Positions 25,474-34,528 of a DNA stretch of 64,000 nt are shown here, piece after piece. The position numbers and the translations under genes are program-made. The notes below the pieces were generated by a model. It saw only the letters and a list, made by a program, of their open reading frames with translations, was not told the origin of the DNA and did not search any database. This stretch comes from Cribrihabitans_A pelagius (GTDB taxonomy: Bacteria > Pseudomonadota > Alphaproteobacteria > Rhodobacterales > Rhodobacteraceae), in the NCBI RefSeq assembly GCF_048820915.1, contig NZ_JBMERR010000024.1, positions 1 through 64,000 on the forward strand, in the 5' to 3' direction. Positions within the stretch are counted from its first letter, which is position 1. Each line of letters starts with the position of its first letter.

Positions 25474-26682
25474 ATGTCCGAATTCCGCAAATCCGCCCGC
25501 CTGGAGGCCATCGGCGTCTCCGAAATCCTCGCCATCGGCGCCCGAGCTGCGGCGATGCGGCAGGCGGGGGAGGACGTGATCATTCTGGGCGCGGGGGAAC
25601 CGGATTTCGACACACCGCAGCACATCAAGACAGCAGCCAAGGCGGCGATCGACGCGGGGCAGACGAAATACACGCCCCTCGGCGGCACCAGGGCGCTGAA
25701 GCAGGCGATCCAGGAAAAGTTCGCGCGTGACAACGGGCTGCACTACGGGTTGGACGAAATCATCGCCGCCTCCGGTGCCAAGGAGGTGCTGTTTGCGGCC
25801 TTCATGGCCAGCCTCGATCCGGGCGATGAGGTGATCGTGCCCATGCCGTGCTGGACCTCTTATGCCGACATCATCAAGGTTGCCGGCGGCGTGCCGGTCC
25901 CGGTCCCCTGGGGCGAGAGCGCGGGGTTTCGCCTGACGCCGGGCCAGCTGGAGGCCGCGATTACCCCGCGCACCCGCTGGCTCTTGCTGAATTCCCCTTC
26001 GAACCCCAGTGGCGCGGCCTGCAGCGCGCAAGACTGCCACGCGCTGGCAGAGGTGCTGCTTGCCCACCCCGGGGTCTGGGTGATGGCGGACGACATTTAC
26101 GAGCACATCACCTATGGCGGGTTCGAGTTTGTCACCCCGGCGCAGGCGGAGCCGCGTCTGAAGCCGCGGACGCTGACGGTGAACGGGGTCTCCAAGGCCT
26201 ATGCGATGACGGGCTGGCGGCTGGGGTATGCGGCGGGGCCGAAGCCCTTGATCGATGCGATGAAGGTGGTGCAGTCGCAATCCACGTCGCATCCCAGCTC
26301 GATCGCCCAGGCGGCGGCGGTCGCGGCCCTGAACGGCCCGCAGGAGGTGCTGGCAGAGCGCCGCGCCAGCTTTCAGGCGCGCCGGGATCTGGTGGTGGAA
26401 GCGCTCAACGGCATCAACGGCCTGCGCTGCCCGCGCCCCGATGGCGCCTTCTACACTTTCGCCAATTGTGAAGGTGTTCTGGGACAGCGCACACCGGCGG
26501 GGCAGGTGCTGGAGAGCGATGCCAATTTCTGCGCCTATCTGCTCGACAGCCACAAGGTCGCGGTGGTGCCCGGGCGGGCCTTTGGCTTGTCACCCTACTT
26601 CCGCATCTCCTATGCCGCCTCCGAAGGGGAGCTGAGCGAGGCGCTCACCCGGATTGCGGCGGCAGTCGCGGCGCTTGGCTAG
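25474..26682 (+). CDS. Class I/II PLP aminotransferase (aspartate aminotransferase-like)
   Basis: This 402-residue fold-type I aminotransferase has EPDFDTPQHIKTAAKAAIDAGQTKYTPLGGTRALKQAI at the N-terminus, the cofactor-binding NSPSNPSG and ADDIYEH motifs, and the PLP lysine in NGVSKAYAMTGWRLGYAAG. The ATG at 25474 has AGGGAG upstream and starts just before the conserved domain. Near an AmaAB-like pair it could transaminate 2-aminoadipate, but the family includes aspartate, branched-chain and other specificities. Its end overlaps the convergent synthetase gene by 4 bp. Confidence 0.85.
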   Translation: MSEFRKSARLEAIGVSEILAIGARAAAMRQAGEDVIILGAGEPDFDTPQHIKTAAKAAIDAGQTKYTPLGGTRALKQAIQEKFARDNGLHYGLDEIIAASGAKEVLFAAFMASLDPGDEVIVPMPCWTSYADIIKVAGGVPVPVPWGESAGFRLTPGQLEAAITPRTRWLLLNSPSNPSGAACSAQDCHALAEVLLAHPGVWVMADDIYEHITYGGFEFVTPAQAEPRLKPRTLTVNGVSKAYAMTGWRLGYAAGPKPLIDAMKVVQSQSTSHPSSIAQAAAVAALNGPQEVLAERRASFQARRDLVVEALNGINGLRCPRPDGAFYTFANCEGVLGQRTPAGQVLESDANFCAYLLDSHKVAVVPGRAFGLSPYFRISYAASEGELSEALTRIAAAVAALG

Positions 26683-29228
26683 ACTTCCGCCGTGGCACCG
26701 ATCCGGGAGTGGCGGGCGGCCCTGGCCTGCACCAGCTGGCGCTGCAGGGCGGCTGCGGCCAGCCCCAGGGCGATGCCGCCAAAGACCGCAAGCGCGTCGT
26801 TCATCGGGCCGCGGCCGTCCAGCCCGGCCAATGGCATCAGCAGCTCGGGCACGAAACGGTGCAGCAGGTAGATCGGGAAAGCCGCCTGCGCCAGCCGCAT
26901 CACCGGGCGCATCACCAGCCGCGGCAGTGGCAGCCGGGGGATAAACAGCAGCCCGGCAATCAGCGCCAGAAGCCACATGTACTTGATCCAGCCGCCGTAC
27001 CAGTTGCCGCCCAGATAGGCCGCGCCGGGCATGATCACGCAGGCGGCGCCCAGCACCAGAAGCCTTTGCGTGTTGTGCGTGGCGGCGGTGATGCACCAGC
27101 CAAGCGCAAAAAGGTAGAGCACCCACGGCACGGTGAACTGCGCCCGCCCGCCGATATGCCAGAGTTCCGGCGTGATCAGCCGCAGCGCAACGGCAAAGGA
27201 CAGCAGCATTAGCCCCGACCGGAACGCCCCCTGCCGCACCAGCCAGCGCCGCACCGCGGGCACTGCGAAAGGTGCCGCGACCAGCAGAGTCATCTGCACA
27301 TAGGCCTCCACGAACCAGTAGAGATAGGGCAGCATCAGGTGGGTCTCGGGCAGGGTGAAGGCGAAATTCCCGGTTAGAAAGACCGAGGCCCAGGGTACCT
27401 GCTGCCAAGCCAGCGCGTAGGCCGCGACGATCAGGTAATACGGCAGCAGAACAGCTGCCACCGGTTTCAGGAAGCCAGCCAAATCGCCGGATTTCAGAGC
27501 TTCCCAGCGGTAGCCCGCAACGCTCATCCCCATTAGGATGACCATCGCGGCCGCGCCGCCGTAAACCGGCCAGTGGGTCTGATGCGCGGTCACCACGGCG
27601 AGGATCGCGATCACCCGCGCCACCAGGTCAAAGGGCAGAGAAGGGGCCTTCGCGGGGGCGGCGCGCTCCAGTTCGGCCACGGTCATATCTTCCCAGCCCG
27701 CAGGCGCGCCGCCGAGGCGTTCGTCCAGCGCCAGCGACAGCTCCACATGGCGCAGCGAGTCGCCACCCAGCGCGGCGAAACTGTCATTGCGGCCAACGGT
27801 TTGCGGGGCAAAAGCGGCCTGGAACGCGGAGAGCACGTCCTTCGCGCGCCGGGCCGGAGCCGCCTGTGCCTTCAGCGCGGGGTAGTCCACCTTGCCATTG
27901 GCGCGCCGCGGCAGGGTCTTGCGAAAAATCACGGAAAAGTGCTGAGCGCCGATTCCGGTGAGCGCGGCGGCGCGGGCGGCGATGGCCTCCGGCGCTTGGT
28001 CCCGGGTGCCGGCGATTGCAATGAACAGGCCCTTGTCGTCCCCCCAGACCGCGGCCTCCAGGTTTTCGGCAGCCAGCGCGCGCTCCACTGCGTCGTGGCC
28101 GATGCGCAGGCCTGCAATCTTGGACATGCGGGAGAGCCGCCCGGTGATGTGGTAGAGCCCGCCGGCATCGCGCCGGGCGAGATCGCCGGTGGCCAGCTCC
28201 TCCAATTCGGGGCCGCGGGTCAGGTCGGCGGCGGTTTCGGCATAGCCCATCATCACGTTCGGGCCGCGGTAGACCAGTTCGCCCTCGCCCTCGGCCGCGG
28301 TAACTTCGCAGCCTGCTGCATCGCGCAGCAAAAGGCGGCCGCCGGGCACCGCGCGGCCCGCGGCACCGGCCGCGGTGATTGCCAGTTCCGGTGGCAGGTA
28401 GCTGATGCGGGCGGTGGCCTCGGTCTGCCCGTACATCACGAAGAAGCGGCCGCCGCGGTTCTGCATCCGGGCGGCCCAGGCGCGCACCTGTTCCGGCGCC
28501 ATTGCGCCGCCTGCGACGGTCAGCGTGTTCAGCTGTTCCGGCAGGGCGCCGGCCAGGTCCGTGCTCTCCAGCAGCTTGAAGTGATGCGGCACTCCGGCGA
28601 AGCTGGTAGCGCCCGAAGCCTCAAGTGCCGCCGCAAAGCCCGGCTCCAGCACCGAGCCGGGGGCGAGCCACAGGCTTGCGCCGCTGGCCAGATGCGAATG
28701 CAGCACCGACAGCCCGTAGGAGTAATGCAGCGGCAGGATTAGCGCCGCCCTGTCCTCTGGAGTGAGGCCGAGGTATTGCGCGATGGCGCGGGCGTTGGCT
28801 GCGGCTGCCGCGGCAGACAGGCGCACGCCGCGGCCGTGGCCGGTGCTGCCCGAGGTTTGCAGCAGCAGTGCCAGGTCCGGGTGCAGCCTGGCTGCCTCAT
28901 GCGCGTGGGCCTGCAACTGCCAGCGCCCGGCTTCGCGCTGGAAGCTGACGGCGGGGCGGAAGCGTTCGGCCAGGCGGGCGGCGGTTTCTGCATCGGCCGC
29001 GGGCAGCGGCATCACCGCATGGCCCGCCGCCAGCGCGCCGAGATAGGCGATGATCGCCTGAGGATCGGCCGCGGCCTCCACCGCGATCAGCCCGCGGTTC
29101 CGCGGCAGCTGGCGGGCGAACTGGCCCGCGGCCTCGGCCAGGCCGGCATAGGTCAGGATCTCGCCGTGGGCGGTGATCAGGCAGGGACGGGCGCCAAACG
29201 CGCGCAATGCGGCAAGGTCGAAAAACAT
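26679..29228 (-). CDS. Adenylation-carrier-acyltransferase fusion (AMP ligase + ACP + acyltransferase 3)
   Basis: This 849-residue protein joins three activities. An acyl-adenylating ligase (about 1-470) has the P-loop-like LLQTSGSTGHGRGVRLS, the core VMYGQTEATARISYLPPE and YRGPNVMMGYAE. A phosphopantetheine carrier (about 495-565) has FAALGGDSLRHVELSLAL, where Ser carries the arm. A C-terminal multi-spanning acyltransferase-3 domain (about 580-830) starts LPFDLVARVIAILAVVTAHQTHWP and ends FPIYLLHRFVPELL. The ATG at 29228 has GGAG 6 bases upstream; longer frames upstream lack similarity. The logic suggests activation of an acid, loading on the carrier and transfer at the membrane to a lipid or glycan. 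No tailoring genes adjoin it. Substrate and product are unknown. Confidence 0.82.
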   Translation of the reverse strand: MFFDLAALRAFGARPCLITAHGEILTYAGLAEAAGQFARQLPRNRGLIAVEAAADPQAIIAYLGALAAGHAVMPLPAADAETAARLAERFRPAVSFQREAGRWQLQAHAHEAARLHPDLALLLQTSGSTGHGRGVRLSAAAAAANARAIAQYLGLTPEDRAALILPLHYSYGLSVLHSHLASGASLWLAPGSVLEPGFAAALEASGATSFAGVPHHFKLLESTDLAGALPEQLNTLTVAGGAMAPEQVRAWAARMQNRGGRFFVMYGQTEATARISYLPPELAITAAGAAGRAVPGGRLLLRDAAGCEVTAAEGEGELVYRGPNVMMGYAETAADLTRGPELEELATGDLARRDAGGLYHITGRLSRMSKIAGLRIGHDAVERALAAENLEAAVWGDDKGLFIAIAGTRDQAPEAIAARAAALTGIGAQHFSVIFRKTLPRRANGKVDYPALKAQAAPARRAKDVLSAFQAAFAPQTVGRNDSFAALGGDSLRHVELSLALDERLGGAPAGWEDMTVAELERAAPAKAPSLPFDLVARVIAILAVVTAHQTHWPVYGGAAAMVILMGMSVAGYRWEALKSGDLAGFLKPVAAVLLPYYLIVAAYALAWQQVPWASVFLTGNFAFTLPETHLMLPYLYWFVEAYVQMTLLVAAPFAVPAVRRWLVRQGAFRSGLMLLSFAVALRLITPELWHIGGRAQFTVPWVLYLFALGWCITAATHNTQRLLVLGAACVIMPGAAYLGGNWYGGWIKYMWLLALIAGLLFIPRLPLPRLVMRPVMRLAQAAFPIYLLHRFVPELLMPLAGLDGRGPMNDALAVFGGIALGLAAAALQRQLVQARAARHSRIGATAEV

Positions 29229-29461
29229 CGGCAACTCCTTCGAGCCCGCCGCGTAAAATTGTTTACTTCTTTTGTCAATTATATTCCGGGCTTTGATCGG
29301 CGCCTCACGCCGCCGCGGCGGCAACGGTTGTGGCGAGGCAACTGACAGAAGCCTGCACCTGCCCGGTCTTGCGCCGGCCGTGGCCTCCGCACCAGCAAGT
29401 CCGGAACCCTCCAGCACAGGAAGGGCGTTGGGACAGAGAACGATATTGCAAGGAGGCTCTT

Positions 29462-30307
29462 ATGAGTTATGCCCGTTTTGCCGCGATGATCGTGACTTCA
29501 GTCATCGTCATGTTCATCCTCATGTATTTGAACACCTACGCGTGGGAGCACCTCTTCTTCAGCGAAACCCGGGCCTATATGGCGGTGCTGATGGGTGCCG
29601 CGATGGCTTTCGTTATGCTGGGTTACATGGCGGCGATGTATTCCAGCCGCGCCATCAACATCGCCATTTTCGCAGGCAGCGCCGTGGTCTTTGCGGTTTC
29701 GCTATGGCTGGTGCGCAGTCAGGCCACAGTGGGCGGTGAAAGTTACATGCGGGCGATGATTCCGCATCATTCGATCGCCGTGATGACATCGGAACGGGCC
29801 GGAATCCGCGATGCCCGCGTGAAGAAGATGGCGGATGGCATCATCGCCGCGCAGCAAAAGGAAATCGCCGAAATGCGCGCACTGATTGCCGATCTCGAGG
29901 CCGGCAATGTAGTGACCAGCATATACGAGGACCAGGCGCCGCGTCCGGGTACCGTGGCCGACGCGCTGGCAAACACCTTGCTGGCGGATCTCGACCCTGT
30001 TCCTCTGACGGAAAGCGAGGCGCGCCAAGTGCTGCCGGACGACGCGTTCTGCACCTTCCGCCGCACCGCGGCCGCCGAGCCGATCCTCTGGGCAACCGAG
30101 AGCGGCACGACCGCAGCCGCAAAGCTCAATGGCGTGATCCTGACGCTGGAGCCTGGCGGCCAGCAGGGCGCGTTCGCCGCCGATGGGATGAGCCTGACGG
30201 TAAAGCTGCTCGAGGATCCCGACTGGCGCGCTGACAGCGAGCTGACCTTCGTGCTGGAACCCGGCCCCACCGCCAGCTACCGCGGTTTCTGGAGCTGCGA
30301 CGGCTGA
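29462..30307 (+). CDS. Membrane-anchored DUF305 protein, probable copper-binding
   Basis: This 281-residue protein has an N-terminal three-span membrane part (residues about 6-90) followed by a DUF305-type helical segment (YMRAMIPHHSIAVMTSERAGIRDARVKKMADGIIAAQQKEIAEMRALI) with the family His-His and Met residues. The C-terminal about 120 residues are periplasmic-looking and unassigned. It has a strong AAGGAGG site before ATG 29462. It is directly upstream of copA and cueR; DUF305 proteins often accompany copper resistance genes, so periplasmic copper handling is a reasonable inference. Confidence 0.78.
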   Translation: MSYARFAAMIVTSVIVMFILMYLNTYAWEHLFFSETRAYMAVLMGAAMAFVMLGYMAAMYSSRAINIAIFAGSAVVFAVSLWLVRSQATVGGESYMRAMIPHHSIAVMTSERAGIRDARVKKMADGIIAAQQKEIAEMRALIADLEAGNVVTSIYEDQAPRPGTVADALANTLLADLDPVPLTESEARQVLPDDAFCTFRRTAAAEPILWATESGTTAAAKLNGVILTLEPGGQQGAFAADGMSLTVKLLEDPDWRADSELTFVLEPGPTASYRGFWSCDG

Positions 30308-30366
30308 AACGAGGCCAGGTTAGGCGGAGGATGGTCATGTTTTTTCGGGGGAGGGGTTGAAGCCCG

Positions 30367-30397
30367 TTGACCTTCCAGTCACTGGAAGCCCTATATC
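30367..30397 (+). promoter_or_regulatory. CueR-type copper-responsive promoter of copA
   Basis: A -35 TTGACC (30367-30372) and a -10 near TATATC (30392-30397) are 19 bp apart, the stretched spacing of MerR-family promoters. The spacer holds the palindrome CTTCCAGTCACTGGAAG (30372-30388), the CueR operator type. It drives copA (ATG 30426) and shows that a longer upstream reading frame is not the real start. Confidence 0.85.
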
Positions 30398-30425
30398 CGA
30401 CTCAGGTTCAGACAAGGGTGATGTC

Positions 30426-32942
30426 ATGGCAGAAAATGGGTCCCTCCGGTTTCAGGTCGAGGGAATGAGCTGCGCCTCATGTGCGGGCCGCGTGGAGCGG
30501 GCGCTCAAGGCTGTGCCACAGGTGCGCGAAGCGGCGGTCAACCTGGCGGGTGAGACCGTGCAGGTAAGCCACGATGGCGCGGCTTCGGCGGCACAGCTGG
30601 CCGCTGTACTGGCAGAGGCCGGATACCCGGTGGCGGATGCCAGCGTGAAGCTGGAGATCCGCAACATGAGCTGCGCTTCATGCGTCGGCCGGGTAGAGCG
30701 CGCACTGGCGGCGGGCGCCGGGGTCCTGGAAGCTTCAGTGAACCTCGCCGATGAGAGCGCCACCGTGCGCTACGCTGCGGGCCTCACCACGCCGCAGCAG
30801 ATCGCTGCGCTCGCGACCGGGGCGGGCTATCCGGCTGAGGTCAGGTCGGAAACGGCAGCCCCGGGGGCCGCGGCGGACCGCAAGGCGGAGGAGACGCGCC
30901 AGCTGGCCCGGCGCACGCTGCTTGCGGCGGTTCTGGCGCTGCCGGTCTTCGTTCTGGAAATGGGCAGCCACGTGATCCCCGGCATGCATATGTTGGTGGC
31001 GCAGACCATCGGCACGCAGACGAGCCATATCCTGCAGTTTCTGCTGACCTCGCTGGTCCTGTTCGGCCCCGGCCTGCAATTCTACACCCGCGGCTTTCCC
31101 GCGCTCCTGAAGGGCGCGCCGGACATGAACTCGCTGGTGGCGCTTGGCACCTCGGCGGCCTATGGCTTCTCGCTGGTTTCGACCTTCGCGCCGGGGGTGC
31201 TGCCGGCGGGCACTGCCAATGTCTATTTCGAGGCGGCGGCCGTGATCGTCGTGCTAATCCTGCTGGGCCGGATGCTGGAGGCCGGCGCCAAGGGCCGCAC
31301 TGGTGCCGCGATCCGCAAGCTGGCTGGCTTGCGCGCCAAGACGGCCCGGGTGGAGCGTGACGGCAAGACCCAGGACCTGCCGGTGGATGAGATCGTCGCT
31401 GGCGACATCATCCACGTCCGCCCGGGCGAGAAGATCGCCACCGACGGCGTGGTGCTGAGCGGCGCCTCCTATGTCGATGAAAGCATGATCACTGGCGAGC
31501 CGGTGCCGGTGCAGAAAGGCGAAGGGGCGCCGGTGGTGGGCGCGACCGTCAATGGCACCGGCGCGCTCACCGTGCGGGCCGAAAAGGTGGGCAGCGACAC
31601 CATGCTCGCGCAGATCATCCGCATGGTCGAAGAGGCGCAGGGCGCCAAGCTGCCGATTCAGTCTCTGGTCGACCGGGTGACCGCCTGGTTCGTGCCCGCG
31701 GTGATGGCGGTTGCGGCGCTGACCGTGCTGCTCTGGCTGGTGTTCGGACCGGAGCCTGCGCTGAGTCTTGCGCTGGTCGCCGGGGTGGCGGTGCTTATCA
31801 TCGCCTGCCCCTGCGCGATGGGGCTGGCAACACCGACCTCGATCATGGTGGGCACTGGCCGCGCGGCGCAGATGGGCGTGCTGTTCCGCAAGGGCGACGC
31901 GCTGCAGCAGCTGCAGGAAAGCACTGTGGTCGCCTTTGACAAGACCGGCACGCTGACCGCGGGCAAGCCTGCGCTCACCGATCTGATTACCGCGCCGGAC
32001 CATGCCGAGGAGAATGTGCTGCGGCTGGTGGCAGCGGTGGAAAGCCGCTCGGAGCACCCTATCGCCCGCGCCATCGTGGAGGCCGCCGCAGACCGCGGGC
32101 TTGAGCTGCCAGCTGTGGAGGATTTCGATTCAATCACCGGCTACGGGGTCCGTGCCACTGTGGAAGGCAAGACGATGCTGATCGGTGCCGACCGGTTGAT
32201 GGTGCGCGAAGGCGTGGAGCTTGGCGCGCTGGCAGAGCAGGGTGCCGGCTTGGCCGAACAGGGGCTGACACCGCTCTATGCCGCGATTGATGGCGCCATT
32301 GCCGCGGTCATCGCCGTCGCCGACCCGGTCAAACCCGCGACGCCTCATGCGATCAAGGCTCTGCACGGTCTGGGGCTGAAGGTCGCGATGATCACCGGCG
32401 ACAACGCCGCTACCGCCCGCGCCATCGCGGACAAGCTGGACATCGATCACGTGGTGGCCGAGGTGCTGCCCGAGGGCAAGGTCGCCGCGCTGGAGGAACT
32501 TCGTGCAGGCGGCGGCAAGCTGGCCTTTGTCGGGGACGGCATCAATGACGCGCCGGCACTGGCAGCGGCGGACGTGGGCATTGCCATTGGCACTGGCACC
32601 GATGTGGCGATCGAGACCGCCGATGTGGTGCTGATGTCGGGCGAGCTGAGCGGCGTCGTCAACGCCATCCGCGTCAGCCAGCGCAGCATGCGCAATATCC
32701 GGGAGAACCTGTTTTGGGCCTTCGGCTACAATGTGCTGCTGATCCCGGTGGCTGCTGGCGCGCTGTACCCCTTTGGCGGGCCGCTGCTGTCGCCGGTGCT
32801 GGCGGCCGGCGCGATGGCGCTGTCCAGCGTCTTCGTGCTGAGCAACGCACTGCGGCTGCGCTGGATCCGCCCCGCGCTGGCGCGCCCCGGCACCGAAGGG
32901 GCCAGCGAGGCCGCGGGCCTGCGCACGGCACCCGCGCAATAA
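30426..32942 (+). CDS. copA: Copper-exporting P1B-type ATPase CopA
   Basis: This 838-residue inner-membrane ATPase exports Cu(I) from the cytoplasm. Two N-terminal metal-binding domains have GMSCASC (Cys16, Cys19) and NMSCASC (Cys83, Cys86). Eight membrane spans include the metal-site CPC (Cys461-Pro-Cys463, in IIACPCAMGLATPT). The actuator has TGEP, the phosphorylation site is Asp505 in FDKTGTLT, and the nucleotide site has SEHPIARAI and GDGINDAPALAAADVGIAIGTGTDVA. It starts after a CueR promoter and is followed 21 bp later by cueR. Cu(I)/Ag(I) specificity follows from CPC and the CueR context. Confidence 0.95.
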   Translation: MAENGSLRFQVEGMSCASCAGRVERALKAVPQVREAAVNLAGETVQVSHDGAASAAQLAAVLAEAGYPVADASVKLEIRNMSCASCVGRVERALAAGAGVLEASVNLADESATVRYAAGLTTPQQIAALATGAGYPAEVRSETAAPGAAADRKAEETRQLARRTLLAAVLALPVFVLEMGSHVIPGMHMLVAQTIGTQTSHILQFLLTSLVLFGPGLQFYTRGFPALLKGAPDMNSLVALGTSAAYGFSLVSTFAPGVLPAGTANVYFEAAAVIVVLILLGRMLEAGAKGRTGAAIRKLAGLRAKTARVERDGKTQDLPVDEIVAGDIIHVRPGEKIATDGVVLSGASYVDESMITGEPVPVQKGEGAPVVGATVNGTGALTVRAEKVGSDTMLAQIIRMVEEAQGAKLPIQSLVDRVTAWFVPAVMAVAALTVLLWLVFGPEPALSLALVAGVAVLIIACPCAMGLATPTSIMVGTGRAAQMGVLFRKGDALQQLQESTVVAFDKTGTLTAGKPALTDLITAPDHAEENVLRLVAAVESRSEHPIARAIVEAAADRGLELPAVEDFDSITGYGVRATVEGKTMLIGADRLMVREGVELGALAEQGAGLAEQGLTPLYAAIDGAIAAVIAVADPVKPATPHAIKALHGLGLKVAMITGDNAATARAIADKLDIDHVVAEVLPEGKVAALEELRAGGGKLAFVGDGINDAPALAAADVGIAIGTGTDVAIETADVVLMSGELSGVVNAIRVSQRSMRNIRENLFWAFGYNVLLIPVAAGALYPFGGPLLSPVLAAGAMALSSVFVLSNALRLRWIRPALARPGTEGASEAAGLRTAPAQ

Positions 32943-32963
32943 GCGGCAGGAAAGGAGAAAGCG

Positions 32964-33365
32964 ATGAATATCGGTGACGTGTCCAAACACTCCGGCCTGC
33001 CGGCCAAAACCATCCGCTATTACGAGGATATCGGCTTCATACAACCCCGCCGCGGCGCCAACGGCTACCGCGCCTTCGACGAGAAGGAGCTGCACCGGCT
33101 TCTCTTCATCGGCCGGGCGCGCTCGCTGGGCTTCACCATCGAAGACTGCCGACACCTGCTGGCGCTTTATGACGACAAGACGCGCGCCAGTGCGGATGTG
33201 AAGCGGGTGGCGGAGCAAACGCTGGAGGAGATCGACGCCAAGATCGCAGGGCTCAAAGAAATGCGCGCGACGCTGGCCTCCCTGGTGCAGAAATGCGCAG
33301 GCGACGAGCGGCCGGATTGCCCCATCCTGGAGAAACTGACCGTGCCGCCGCGCTCTGGCAACTGA
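32964..33365 (+). CDS. cueR: Copper-responsive MerR-family activator CueR
   Basis: This 133-residue regulator has the MerR HTH (MNIGDVSKHSGLPAKTIRYYEDIGFIQP, then RRGANGYRAFDEKEL), the dimerisation helix and the metal loop CAGDERPDCPIL, in which two cysteines flank 7 residues as in CueR, specific for monovalent Cu/Ag/Au. It lies just downstream of copA, with GGAAAGGAG before its ATG. It would activate the promoter at 30367-30397. Confidence 0.93.
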   Translation: MNIGDVSKHSGLPAKTIRYYEDIGFIQPRRGANGYRAFDEKELHRLLFIGRARSLGFTIEDCRHLLALYDDKTRASADVKRVAEQTLEEIDAKIAGLKEMRATLASLVQKCAGDERPDCPILEKLTVPPRSGN

Positions 33366-33371
33366 CCGGGG

Positions 33372-33396
33372 GGCGGGCGGCTTTCAGCCGCCCGCC
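33372..33396. terminator. Hairpin between convergent cueR and LysR genes
   Basis: GGCGGGCGGC-tttca-GCCGCCCGCC: a perfect 10-bp stem with a 5-base loop just after the cueR stop and overlapping the 3' end of the convergent LysR gene. There is no U-run, so termination is only likely, not certain. Confidence 0.5.
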
Positions 33397-34301
33397 TCGC
33401 CGCGCCGGAAGGCCGCCAGCCCGTGTTTTACCGCATAGTCGACGAACAACCGGATTTTCGGATCCTGCAGCTTGCGGTGCGGGTAAAGACAGCCGAAGGT
33501 CGTGGCCACCGGCGGCGTCTGCGGCAGCACCTCGGTCAGGCGGCCGTCCCTCAGATGCGCGGCAACATCGAAGCGCGGCTTGTTGACGATGCCGCGCCCG
33601 TCCAGCGCCCAGGCGGTCAGCACGTCGCTGTCGTCGGCATCGTATTTGCCTGAGACCTCGAACTTGCGCGGGCCTTCGGGGGTTTCCAGCATCCAGTAAT
33701 ATTCCGGCGAGCGCGGATAGCGCAGCAGCAGGCAATTGTGGCGGCCGATCAGATCCTCAGGCAACTGCGGTGTGCCGAAGCGCTCCAGATAGGAGGGCGC
33801 GGCGCAGAGGACGCGGGCGCAATCGGCGATCTTGCGCATTTTCAGGTTGGAATCATGCGGCACCCCGATGAAGAAAGCGACGTCCAGCCCGTCGGCCAGG
33901 ATATCCACCTTGCGGTCGGACATGCGCATGCGGATCTCAGTCGCCGGGTAGTCCTCGACAAAGCCGGGCACCAAAGGTGCGATAATGCGGCGGCCGACGC
34001 CGAGGGGCGCGGTAACGCGGATCACCCCGCGCGGCGCTTCCGAGAAATGCGCCACCACCGATTCGGCGTCCTCAATCGATTCGAGCACCTTCTTGGCCTC
34101 GGCATAGAACAGTTTTCCCACCTCGGTTGGCGTCAGCGAGCGGGTGGTGCGGTTGAACAGCCGCACGCCAAGGTGTTTTTCCAGCTCCTTGATGCGCTTG
34201 CTGGCCACCGCCGGCGTCAGCCGCAAGTCGCGCCCGCCCGAGGTGATGCTGCCCAGTTCGACAACCCGGGTGAAGACCCTGAGCGATTCCAGATATGACA
34301 T
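33384..34301 (-). CDS. LysR-family regulator divergent from xdhA
   Basis: This 305-residue LysR regulator has an HTH at residues 15-65 (ITSGGRDLRLTPAVASKRIKELEKHLGVRLFNRTTRSLTPTE) and an effector domain beginning GVIRVTAPLGVGRRIIAPLVPGF. It is closely paralogous to the LysR at 45351-46259 (both share SDRK.D, FF.GVP.DSNL..RKIADC.RVLCAAP). It faces the xdhABC operon across a 227-bp gap that carries a perfect 19-bp palindrome, so it very likely controls purine catabolism. The inducer is unknown (urate or xanthine are candidates). Confidence 0.87.
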   Translation of the reverse strand: MSYLESLRVFTRVVELGSITSGGRDLRLTPAVASKRIKELEKHLGVRLFNRTTRSLTPTEVGKLFYAEAKKVLESIEDAESVVAHFSEAPRGVIRVTAPLGVGRRIIAPLVPGFVEDYPATEIRMRMSDRKVDILADGLDVAFFIGVPHDSNLKMRKIADCARVLCAAPSYLERFGTPQLPEDLIGRHNCLLLRYPRSPEYYWMLETPEGPRKFEVSGKYDADDSDVLTAWALDGRGIVNKPRFDVAAHLRDGRLTEVLPQTPPVATTFGCLYPHRKLQDPKIRLFVDYAVKHGLAAFRRGEAGG

Positions 34302-34415
34302 GGTTAACGGTCCTTTAGCTGCCCGGCAGAGGCGCGCCGGAGGCCCGGGCGCGAGGGATATTCAGGCGAGTCTGACCCTGGCTGGCGCCGGTTGGGCACT
34401 CTCTAGCTTATCCAT

Positions 34416-34434
34416 TTTCAACACGGTGTTGAAA
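34416..34434. promoter_or_regulatory. LysR-type operator palindrome upstream of xdhA
   Basis: TTTCAACAC-g-GTGTTGAAA is a perfect 19-bp palindrome in the LysR/xdhA divergent gap, 95 bp before xdhA. Its arms TTTCA-N9-TGAAA recur upstream of the puuE/hiuH pair (46819-46837), suggesting one regulon. Confidence 0.65.
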
Positions 34435-34528
34435 GCCTTTCGCGATTGGGCCCGTTAACCGTGGCAGTCGGACAGGGTAAAAATGACATAAGCGGGCTCA
34501 AGCGGCCCACAGACATTCGGGAGGCCAG

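Noticed and set aside
29330..29461. Upstream extension of the DUF305 protein
   Set aside because: AAGGAGG directly before ATG 29462 and the membrane segment starting there decide for the shorter protein.
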